The position numbers were made by a program, and so were the translations under genes. Shown here one piece after another: positions 1 to 4,992 of a DNA stretch of 5,794 nucleotides. This DNA is from JBECKQ01 sp040235375 (lineage in GTDB: Bacteria > Planctomycetota > Phycisphaerae > UBA1845), in assembly GCA_040235375.1 (NCBI GenBank), contig JBECKQ010000401.1, forward strand, positions 1 to 5,794. The letters are read 5' to 3'. Every line of letters starts with the position of its first letter. The stretch's first letter is position 1. The notes under the pieces are model-generated. The model had not been told where the DNA came from. It ran no database searches and saw only the letters and a program-made list of their open reading frames with translations.

Positions 1-52
1 TTTGAAAGAACTTGAAGAACTCATCGGACACCTGAAATCGATTGCTTCCCAT
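1..52 (-). CDS. Partial minus-strand CDS, 5' end only; possible transposase
   Basis: The first 17 codons of a minus-strand gene are visible, running off the left edge of the window. The start is an ATG at 52-50, and the peptide reads MGSNRFQVSDEFFKFFQ. The start is chosen because a full AAGGAGG Shine-Dalgarno sequence lies 6 nt upstream (complement of 59-65); this is the strongest ribosome-binding site in the window. The short basic lead followed by a V-S-D-E-aromatic stretch recalls the N-terminus of IS5/IS4-type transposases (pattern: basic, then S/T-D-E-x-W, then a helix). Seventeen residues are too few to prove this. An IS-like end 50-70 bp upstream supports the idea. The presence of a CDS is fairly safe; the transposase identity is inference. 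Confidence 0.6.
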   Translation of the reverse strand, partial: MGSNRFQVSDEFFKFFQ

Positions 53-58
53 CGCGAG

Positions 59-65
59 CCTCCTT
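59..65 (-). promoter_or_regulatory. Strong Shine-Dalgarno site of the minus-strand gene
   Basis: The minus strand reads AAGGAGG, followed by 6 nt and then ATG. This complete anti-16S match fixes the start of the partial gene at 52. The other genes in the window have weak or no such sites, so it also sets this gene apart from its neighbours, as expected for a mobile element. Confidence 0.75.
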
Positions 66-200
66 GCTCTGGCACCAGCGCCAGTACCACTATCGGCTCA
101 CGAGGGGTTTTTCGGATAGGCTCTTAACGCTGAGCGACCTCCGCGTCTCCCGGCCGGCTGCGCCGTACACAGTCTTCCAATCGGGCTGGCCGCTCTGCTC

Positions 201-815
201 TTGGCGTCCACTATAGAGGCCCAGGCGCGGCCCATTACTTTCGAGATGACCGGCGAGGTGAACAGCCTCATCGACTTCGGCCACTGGGTCTACCCGGAAT
301 ACGTAACCTACGGCGATCCTTTCTGGCTCCGCATGACCTTCGAATCCGAAACCCCCGCGACGCAGGTGAATGTCGCGCAGGTGAATTACTACGGCATCCT
401 CCGTCTGCAAGGTCAGGTGGGCGATTTGACTTTTGACAACGCGCTCCCGCCGGACAGTTACATCGATATTTGGAATCACGAGCCGCACCCGGGCTGGCCT
501 GACCACTACGGTGTGTTCGGAAACATTGACCTGTTCGGTTATCCCACGTTGCTCATCATCGAAATGGAGGATCGGACGGGCACGGCCTTCGACTCCTTCG
601 ACCTGCCGCAAGTTCCGCCGCCGCTGGATGCGTTTGACGACGTGGACTGCTATGTGCAGATAACCGTGCCGGGGGGGCCCACCATCATGCCCGACATTCT
701 GACGTTTTCAGTTGTTCCCGAACCCGGCGGGCTTGCCATGATTGCATTCGGCGCCGCCGCGCTCATGGCGCGGCGCGGTCGGCGCAATCGTTGTCCAACA
801 TTCGAAGTCCTTTAA
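201..815 (+). CDS. PEP-CTERM sorting-domain exported protein, 5' end probably disrupted
   Basis: This is an envelope-targeted protein whose C-terminus carries an exosortase-recognised PEP-CTERM tail: VVPEPGG at about residues 171-177, a hydrophobic helix (LAMIAFGAAALMA), then an arginine-rich end (RRGRRNR). The body begins ITFEMTGEV and has a GDPFWLRMTFES-TPAT segment. This resembles a common beta-rich PEP-CTERM family with a G-x-V...GDPF-x-G-x-F-x-Y-D-x-x-T-P pattern; its substrate or partner is unknown. The TTG at 201 is the only in-frame ATG/GTG/TTG start available, and it falls inside a signal peptide. Upstream, the frame stays open to 120 and encodes LPIGLAALLLASTIEAQA, a normal hydrophobic core and cleavage site. 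The real N-terminus therefore lies further 5', towards the IS-like end at 123. The gene may be a 5'-truncated pseudogene. Confidence 0.8.
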   Translation: MASTIEAQARPITFEMTGEVNSLIDFGHWVYPEYVTYGDPFWLRMTFESETPATQVNVAQVNYYGILRLQGQVGDLTFDNALPPDSYIDIWNHEPHPGWPDHYGVFGNIDLFGYPTLLIIEMEDRTGTAFDSFDLPQVPPPLDAFDDVDCYVQITVPGGPTIMPDILTFSVVPEPGGLAMIAFGAAALMARRGRRNRCPTFEVL

Positions 816-1096
816 CGAAGATCGGCGAACGTGTCCGCCCTGCCCCGGTCTTTCGGTTTCTCCGATTGTCGCCCGGCTCGTGTTGGGGCAGAGACGTAGA
901 ATGTGCGTGAGCGACTCCGCACCGTCGACCCGCGGTTGGATCCACAACGCGGCGTGGGAGGTTCTGATGCCGACGCCGCTTCAGGACCGCGTCACGCCCT
1001 GCCCTTGCATGAATGCCATGCTTCCGTCACTCTGCATCAGGTGACCGGAAACGCACGGCCTCACCAACGGTGTCCGAGTCGCATCGAGAAAACGCG
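816..1096. other. Intergenic region between the PEP-CTERM and GNAT genes
   Basis: These 281 bp hold no convincing gene. The frame of the acetyltransferase is open upstream to an ATG at 1013, but that stretch is low in family-like sequence. The region contains one copy of a ~63-bp repeat (884-946) with a small hairpin. No clear terminator or promoter was recognised. Confidence 0.5.
884..946 (+). repeat. Dispersed 63-bp repeat, copy 1
   Basis: This segment aligns without gaps to 1755-1817, with about 49 of 63 bases identical. The conserved core begins TGGGGCRGAGACGTAG, and later CCGCACC and GTTGG are shared. Copy 1 contains a hairpin at 903-922: GTGCG, a bulged T, GAG, loop CGA, CTC, CGCAC. 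Both copies have the same orientation and sit upstream of a gene. It resembles intergenic repeats with a GTGCG...CGCAC core seen in GC-rich genomes. It is not part of a recognised coding sequence. Confidence 0.65.
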
Positions 1097-1591
1097 ATGC
1101 CCAACATCCGCCCGACCATACCATCCGACTCACCGGCCGTCATCGACCTGATCGCCGCGATCTTCCGCGAGTACGGCCTGACGCTCGACGTCGAGCATGA
1201 GGACACCCACCTGCTCGATCCCGGTCCCTACTTCCGCCGCACCGGCGGCGAATTCTGGGTCGTCGAGGACGAAGCGCGAATGGCAGCAACAGCCGCCGGC
1301 CGCATCGTCGCCACCGTCGGCGTGCTGCTGCACGAAGACGCCGGCGAGCTCAAGTGCCTCTACGTGGCACCCGCACTCCGCCGCCAGGGCTGGGGCCGCC
1401 GCCTGAGCGATCTGACCATCGATCACGCCCGCCGTGCCGGCCGCCAGCGCATGATCCTCTGGACCGACACACGCTTCCTCGACGCCCATCGCCTCTACGA
1501 GCGCCTCGGATTCCGCCGCTGCGGCCAGCGCGACCTCGCCGATTCCAACCACACCATCGAGTACGGCTACGAAATGACCATCGCCCTGTAG
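1097..1591 (+). CDS. GNAT family N-acetyltransferase
   Basis: This is a 164-residue cytoplasmic enzyme expected to transfer an acetyl group from acetyl-CoA to an amine; the substrate is unknown. The fold is complete. The N-terminus MPNIRPTIPSD is typical of the first GNAT strand. Motif A follows ELKCLYVAP, with the acetyl-CoA pyrophosphate loop RRQGWG at residues 95-100. Motif B is DAHRLYERLGF at 129-139, and the C-terminus HTIEYGYEMTI forms the last strand. The ATG at 1097 is chosen because the protein then starts exactly where the family does; a weak GAGAA lies about 5 nt upstream. An in-frame ATG at 1013 would add 28 residues of unconvincing sequence. The gene stands alone between two copies of a dispersed repeat, with no operon partner to suggest a substrate. 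Confidence 0.92.
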   Translation: MPNIRPTIPSDSPAVIDLIAAIFREYGLTLDVEHEDTHLLDPGPYFRRTGGEFWVVEDEARMAATAAGRIVATVGVLLHEDAGELKCLYVAPALRRQGWGRRLSDLTIDHARRAGRQRMILWTDTRFLDAHRLYERLGFRRCGQRDLADSNHTIEYGYEMTIAL

Positions 1592-1738
1592 CCGCCCGCC
1601 GGCATTTGACGCCCCGAGCACCACGGAACGCGTTGCAGCACGTGGGGCAGGACTTGGCGCAGACGCGGCCGGTGCGGGTCGCCTGGCGTTACGCGTGGTC
1701 AAGTGGCGCGACCCCTGTCGGCGGGGCGGACACGCCCA

Positions 1739-1752
1739 GCCTGCTGGCAGGC
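1739..1752. repeat. Perfect 6-bp inverted repeat (GCCTGC-TG-GCAGGC)
   Basis: A compact palindrome, GCCTGCTGGCAGGC, sits directly before repeat copy 2. It could form a small hairpin. No T-run follows on either strand, so an intrinsic terminator is not supported. It is more likely part of the intergenic repeat module. Confidence 0.5.
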
Positions 1753-1754
1753 GC

Positions 1755-1817
1755 TGGGGCGGAGACGTAGGATGCGCGTCGGCTACACCGCACCATCGGC
1801 GTGCTGTTGGGTCGACA
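1755..1817 (+). repeat. Dispersed 63-bp repeat, copy 2
   Basis: This is the partner of 884-946: ungapped, about 78% identical, same orientation, offset 871 bp. The hairpin of copy 1 is only partly preserved here, so this copy looks more decayed. It ends about 28 bp before the start of the next gene. The two copies bracket the acetyltransferase gene. Confidence 0.65.
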
Positions 1818-1845
1818 AGGCGATACATAGGAAGTGAGATGCGAC

Positions 1846-2403
1846 ATGTACGGGCTGAGGATAGAACCCTCGCGTTGGAACGCGGTCCCAATCTGGCCAG
1901 CGACTCCCGAGATGAACGCACGCCACGACCTGGCACGCCGCAAGATCCCGAACGACTGCTCGTCATTCTGGTTCTTCTTTGAGCCAATCTTCCCCGACTT
2001 GGCCTCATGCTGGTTGTACTGGGGCGACGAGTGTCCCCTGTCGGGCTGGGAGGACGCTCCGGACGTTGCCGACGCAGTCGGTATACTGCCGGTTGAAGAC
2101 TACTTCCCGCCAAACGCGATCCTCCCGCGGTTCGCCAACTATGTGATCGAGGATTGGGCTGACCTGTTCTTCTTCAAGCAGCCGCCCTGCCCCTACCGCG
2201 AGTTCGTGCGCCGCCGCGATGACGATCGATTCTTGAAGCGCGTCGTGGACTTGGCCTTCCACAACGTGGACGGAGCATTCTGGGTCTTCTTCGCCAGGGA
2301 CGAGACGTTCGTACGGCGCATCCGCGAACGCATCGAGTCCCTCGGCGACCCCTTCACCGCCACGGATTTCCGCTGGGAACAATGGCGCAAGCTGGGATCT
2401 TGA
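1846..2403 (+). CDS. Hypothetical protein, aromatic-rich, unknown function
   Basis: An ORF of 185 residues that I do not recognise. It is rich in Trp and Phe clusters: FWFFFEP near residues 42-48, LYWGDECPLSGW near 57-68, DWADLFFFK near 104-112, and AFWVFFARDETFVRRIRERIE near 147-167. It has no signal peptide or membrane helix, since charged residues are interspersed, so a soluble alpha/beta protein is likely. It ends in a basic, Trp-containing tail (FRWEQWRKLGS). The ATG at 1846 is preferred because AGGAA lies 12 nt upstream; a GTG at 1834 would add four residues but touches that site. Its composition is coherent and unlike a random GC-rich frame. No neighbouring gene suggests a role. Confidence 0.7.
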   Translation: MYGLRIEPSRWNAVPIWPATPEMNARHDLARRKIPNDCSSFWFFFEPIFPDLASCWLYWGDECPLSGWEDAPDVADAVGILPVEDYFPPNAILPRFANYVIEDWADLFFFKQPPCPYREFVRRRDDDRFLKRVVDLAFHNVDGAFWVFFARDETFVRRIRERIESLGDPFTATDFRWEQWRKLGS

Positions 2404-2989
2404 CTTGAGGGCGAAGAACATGGGGCGTCACTGATTACGCGCTCGCCTTCGTTCTCCCTTGCCCTGAGCAAGCCATCCCACCGCGGAGCCCTCGGCCCTG
2501 ACTCTGTCCGTCTCGCCACGCCCGTTCCGCCCAATCACACAAGACAAGTGACACGCGGTGCGCGTTACATGGGTGAGGGCCCAACGGGTTTCGAGGAGAA
2601 CGGAGCGCGCGTACCTGCGACGCTTCCGGCCAGAGCAAGTGAGGGCGGACGAGGTGAACAGGAGAGGAGATCCAAGACGCAATCGGCAACGGACAGGACT
2701 CAGCCGCACGGCCGAGGCTTGCCTTCGCGGCTTCGTGGTTCAGTGGCCCCGTCGCTTCGCTCCCGGCCAACGTCCGCTTTCTGGCGACCGCGTTCTTGCT
2801 AGCGCCAGGCCCGATGCCCTACCCGCGTTTTTGAGCAAATTAACCGATAGACGGTATTTTGGGATCGGCTGGGACCCCAAAAAACGCGGTTTTTATACGA
2901 ATCGGCTGGCGCCCCCAAAAACGCAAGTCTCCCCTCCAGCCTGCCGGCTCCCGCACCCTGCCTCCGGTCTACAGCCTCCAGCCTCCAGC
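2404..2989. other. Gene-poor convergent intergenic region with repeats
   Basis: This lies between the end of a plus-strand gene and the end of a minus-strand gene. Long open frames cross it on both strands, but none gives a family-like protein, and they look like the product of high GC. The right half becomes locally A/T-rich (2840-2900) and carries a 37-bp-period direct repeat and a heptamer repeat. No strong intrinsic terminator was seen. A weak ACCG-ATAGA-CGGT hairpin followed by ATTTT lies near 2843-2860. Confidence 0.55.
2864..2924. repeat. Two-copy direct repeat, 24 bp at 37-bp period
   Basis: Copies at 2864-2887 and 2901-2924 match at 21 of 24 bases. Both begin ATCGGCTGG and end AAAAACGC, separated by 13 bp. 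The join between them contains an inverted repeat, AAAAAC-GCG-GTTTTT (2880-2894). A more degenerate relative (CGCGTTTTTGAG) lies just upstream near 2824. On the minus strand this is the 3' flank of the dehydrogenase gene. Two copies with a 13-bp gap are not a CRISPR array. Confidence 0.65.
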
Positions 2990-2991
2990 CT
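2973..2991. repeat. Heptamer tandem repeat (AGCCTCC)
   Basis: About 2.7 units of AGCCTCC run up to and overlap the TAG stop of the minus-strand dehydrogenase gene (2990-2992). Related CCTCC/CCTGCC motifs extend to the left for about 40 bp. It looks like slippage-type simple sequence directly after the gene. Confidence 0.6.
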
Positions 2992-3946
2992 ACGGATTCA
3001 CCTTCAGCAGAACCTTCACGTTCTTGCGATCCGCCGCCGCCTCGAACGCTTCCACCGCCTTCTCGATCTTCATCGACCGGCTGATCATCGGCAGCACGTC
3101 GATCTGTTTGCGCGCCAACGACTGGATCGCGTCGCCGAACGGGCCGCACCGGCTGCCCACCATCGTCACCTCGTTGACCACCAGCGGCGTCAGGTCGATC
3201 TGCCCGCCGCCGGCATACGTGCTCTTCAGCACGATCGTGCCCCGCGGCCGGATCAGGCCGAGCGCAAGCTGCAAGCCCTCCGGCGAGCCGGTGCAGTCAA
3301 CCACCACGTCGCGATCGTTGCGCAGCGGCACCTCGTCCACCCGCCGCGTGCGGATGTGCCGCTTCTCGCACAACTGCATGCTGTGCTCGTTTCGCCCGAC
3401 GGCCTCCAGGTCGCAGTCGAACGTGTTGATCACCTGCGCGACCAGCAGCCCCAGCCGGCCCGTCCCCAGCACCGCGACCCGCGCCCCGGCATCGATCGGC
3501 ACCTGCTTGACCACCTGCCACGCCGCCGCCAATGGCTCGACGAAGACCGCCTCTTCATCCGAAACGTTGTCGGGGACTTCGTGCAGATTCCGCTCCGGCA
3601 GCACGACGAAGTCCGCGAAGCACCCGTCGCGCCCGGCGATCCCCATCACCGTCCGCCGCCGGCAGTGCGTGGACAGTCCCGCCTGGCACATGTCGCACGA
3701 CCGGCACACGCAGTTGATCTCGCCGACCACGCGCTTGTTCATCCACTTGGCCGGCCCCTGCTCGACCGTGCCGACCATCTCGTGGCCCAGCACACCGGAG
3801 AAACTCATGTACCCCCGCGTGATCTCCAGGTCCGTGCTGCATATACCGGCCAGGCGCACGCGGATCAGGCATTCGCCGTTGCCCGGCTTCGGATCGGGAT
3901 AATCGGGCTCGAAGTTCAGCTTGTCGCGATAGGTGACTGCTCGCAT
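2990..3946 (-). CDS. Zinc-dependent medium-chain alcohol dehydrogenase (MDR superfamily)
   Basis: A 318-residue cytoplasmic oxidoreductase expected to interconvert an alcohol or polyol and its carbonyl form with NAD(P). The catalytic-zinc ligands are visible: C36 in AGICSTD, H55-E56 in LGHEMVG, and E137 in VEPLAAAW. The structural-zinc site is intact: C81, C84, C87 and C95 with C-x2-C-x2-C-x7-C spacing. The Rossmann loop is GTGRLG (161-166). The segment after the second strand reads VGRN rather than carrying an acidic residue, so NADP use is possible. At 318 residues it is shorter than classical 340-380-residue enzymes and fits the compact MDR-like subgroup related to threonine/sorbitol dehydrogenases. 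The ATG at 3946 gives the normal N-terminus (MRAVTYRD); no good Shine-Dalgarno is present. It lies 33 bp downstream of the lipoprotein gene on the same strand, so co-transcription is likely. The substrate is unknown. Confidence 0.93.
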   Translation of the reverse strand: MRAVTYRDKLNFEPDYPDPKPGNGECLIRVRLAGICSTDLEITRGYMSFSGVLGHEMVGTVEQGPAKWMNKRVVGEINCVCRSCDMCQAGLSTHCRRRTVMGIAGRDGCFADFVVLPERNLHEVPDNVSDEEAVFVEPLAAAWQVVKQVPIDAGARVAVLGTGRLGLLVAQVINTFDCDLEAVGRNEHSMQLCEKRHIRTRRVDEVPLRNDRDVVVDCTGSPEGLQLALGLIRPRGTIVLKSTYAGGGQIDLTPLVVNEVTMVGSRCGPFGDAIQSLARKQIDVLPMISRSMKIEKAVEAFEAAADRKNVKVLLKVNP

Positions 3947-3979
3947 GTTGCCATCCGCCGAGGGGAAATGCCGCCCGCG

Positions 3980-4801
3980 CTACTGAAACGAAAGCCAGCC
4001 TTTCTCGCGCGGCTTCAACTCGTCATCCAGCGCGCCGCGCTGAGCAAACGGATCGTCCGTCGAGGCGACGAACCGCCGCCACTTGTCCGCGTCGTGCCCG
4101 AACGACTGGCCAGTCAGCCGCATGAGCGAGTGCTCGGCCTCGTAGCAGACGGCGAAGTCCCGCTGATCGAGCGCATCCGCCAGCGTGTAGGCCGCCTTCT
4201 TGTCCGGAAAGTAGCCCAGCAGTTGGGCACCGGCCACGCGCACGTTGCGGGACGGGTCCGAACGCGTCAGCACGATGGCCGTATCGCAGACCAGTTCGTC
4301 CAGCTCGTCGGGAATCCCGTCGGCTTCGGCGAGCCGCACGAGGTTCCTGGCGGCGGCCATGCGGACGTCGGCGTCGGGCGGCGCGGCGGCTTCCATGCGG
4401 CGCTCGGGGCGAAGAACGTCGAGCGCGGCTTCGGCGACGATCGGTTCGTTAGCGCCGCCCATGGCGATGAGGGCGGCCGAGCGCACCGATTGACTCGTGT
4501 CGCTCCGGGCGATCAAGGCGAGTGCTTTCAGCGTGGTCGGATCGGCGACGTAGCGGCTCTGGGCGAGGCGGTTGATTGCCTTGCGGCGCTCGTCGGGACT
4601 CTTGCTGTCGAGCGCCACGCCGACGTAGTGGACCGCATCGCCCTGGGTGATCAGGACGGTTGGCTTCGTGTCGCGAAAATCGCTCTTGCACCCGCCGGCA
4701 AGGGTGAGCACCGGCAACAACAGCCCTGCAACGCAGGTGATGCCGTACGCAGCGCAGCGTCGGGGCACTGGCCGACAGTTTCGGGTGGGCCGCTCGCTCA
4801 T
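3980..4801 (-). CDS. HEAT-repeat lipoprotein
   Basis: A 273-residue predicted envelope lipoprotein and likely protein-protein interaction scaffold. Residues 1-38 have a basic n-region, a hydrophobic core (VAGLLLPVLT) and a lipobox-like LAGGC, with Cys38 as the lipidation site. Alanine/leucine-rich helical pairs of HEAT type follow at about 66-125, 138-170 and 180-235, for example SVRSAALIAMG, DVRMAAARNLVRLA and NVRVAGAQLLG. The last repeat ends in SLMRLTGQSFGHDADKWRRF, a motif I recall at the end of many planctomycetal HEAT proteins. The start at 4801 lacks a Shine-Dalgarno; an in-frame GTG at residue 12 is an alternative that keeps the signal peptide. It is transcribed divergently from the BamD-like gene and just upstream of the dehydrogenase. 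A strong hairpin lies 17 bp before its start. Confidence 0.85.
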   Translation of the reverse strand: MSERPTRNCRPVPRRCAAYGITCVAGLLLPVLTLAGGCKSDFRDTKPTVLITQGDAVHYVGVALDSKSPDERRKAINRLAQSRYVADPTTLKALALIARSDTSQSVRSAALIAMGGANEPIVAEAALDVLRPERRMEAAAPPDADVRMAAARNLVRLAEADGIPDELDELVCDTAIVLTRSDPSRNVRVAGAQLLGYFPDKKAAYTLADALDQRDFAVCYEAEHSLMRLTGQSFGHDADKWRRFVASTDDPFAQRGALDDELKPREKGWLSFQ

Positions 4802-4817
4802 GGGGCAGCGAAACTAG

Positions 4818-4843
4818 CACGTTTCGGGCGGCCCGACAACGTG
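4818..4843. promoter_or_regulatory. Strong hairpin in the leader of the lipoprotein gene
   Basis: A 12-bp stem: CACGTT-TCGGGC pairs with GCCCGA-AACGTG, with a 1-nt apex (G4830) and one bulged C (4837). It lies 17-42 bp upstream of the minus-strand lipoprotein start codon, which has no Shine-Dalgarno site. It could be a leader RNA hairpin, an operator, or a relic palindrome. No proper T-run follows, so a terminator is less likely. Confidence 0.5.
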
Positions 4844-4860
4844 TTTGATGCAGTGGACCC

Positions 4861-4876
4861 TGCACGGGGCCGTGCA
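4861..4876. promoter_or_regulatory. Near-perfect palindrome, candidate operator (TGCACGG-GG-CCGTGCA)
   Basis: A 7-bp inverted repeat with a 2-bp centre lies in the divergent intergenic region, just upstream of the proposed -35 box of the BamD-like gene. A further arm, TGCAG (4849-4853), can pair with CTGCA (4860-4864), and GGGGC can pair with GCCCC further on. It is a plausible dimeric-repressor site or alternative-structure region; no regulator is identified. Confidence 0.35.
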
Positions 4877-4886
4877 TGCCCCGCGG

Positions 4887-4916
4887 TTGGACGGTCTGCC
4901 GGCGCGCATTTACAAT
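4887..4916 (+). promoter_or_regulatory. Candidate sigma70-type promoter of the BamD-like gene
   Basis: TTGGAC (4887-4892), an 18-bp spacer, then TACAAT (4911-4916). The -10 matches the consensus at 5 of 6 bases; the -35 is weak. Transcription would begin near 4923, giving a leader of about 70 nt before the ATG at 4993. Confidence 0.4.
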
Positions 4917-4992
4917 GCCGTCCCTGGTGCGGGGAATACTTGCGTCGAATCGCGGCTGAGCGGTCGCCGCGTTCGAATCTCGAGAGTTGACC

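Larger units (their letters stand above)
1..123 (-). mobile_element. Edge of a probable insertion sequence (IS5-like end)
   Basis: Seen: a minus-strand gene starts at 52 with a strong RBS, and about 70 bp outside it lies GAGGGGTTTTTCGGATAGGC, beginning at 102 and ending CTC at 123. Read outward-in on the minus strand this is GAGCCTATCCGAAAAACCCC. From memory, that resembles the terminal inverted repeats of IS5-family elements of the IS427/IS1031 type, which begin GAG and duplicate 2-3 bp of target (TA or TNA). The bases just outside are TTAA, which could hold such a duplication. The other terminus lies outside the window, so the element's length and the terminal-repeat pairing cannot be confirmed. 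The exact boundary could shift by a few bases. Confidence 0.5.

Noticed and set aside
90..611. Minus-strand open frame of 173 codons
   Set aside because: It is antisense to the PEP-CTERM gene and crosses the IS-like end; no recognisable domain.
1130..2113. Minus-strand open frame of 327 codons
   Set aside because: It is antisense to the GNAT gene and runs through repeat copy 2; the sequence is composition-driven with no domain.
2590..2660. Plus-strand SRRTERAYLRRF resembling the N-terminal segment of tyrosine recombinases
   Set aside because: The match is about a dozen residues, with no core domain or catalytic R-H-R-Y residues following; probably chance in an Arg-rich frame.
2864..2924. 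Possible CRISPR array
   Set aside because: There are only two copies, imperfect, with a 13-bp gap and no cas genes.
2558..4990. Very long plus-strand open frame (810 codons)
   Set aside because: It lies antisense to the dehydrogenase and the HEAT lipoprotein, both with clear family motifs. Its product is an Arg/His/Pro-rich low-complexity sequence typical of GC-rich shadow frames.
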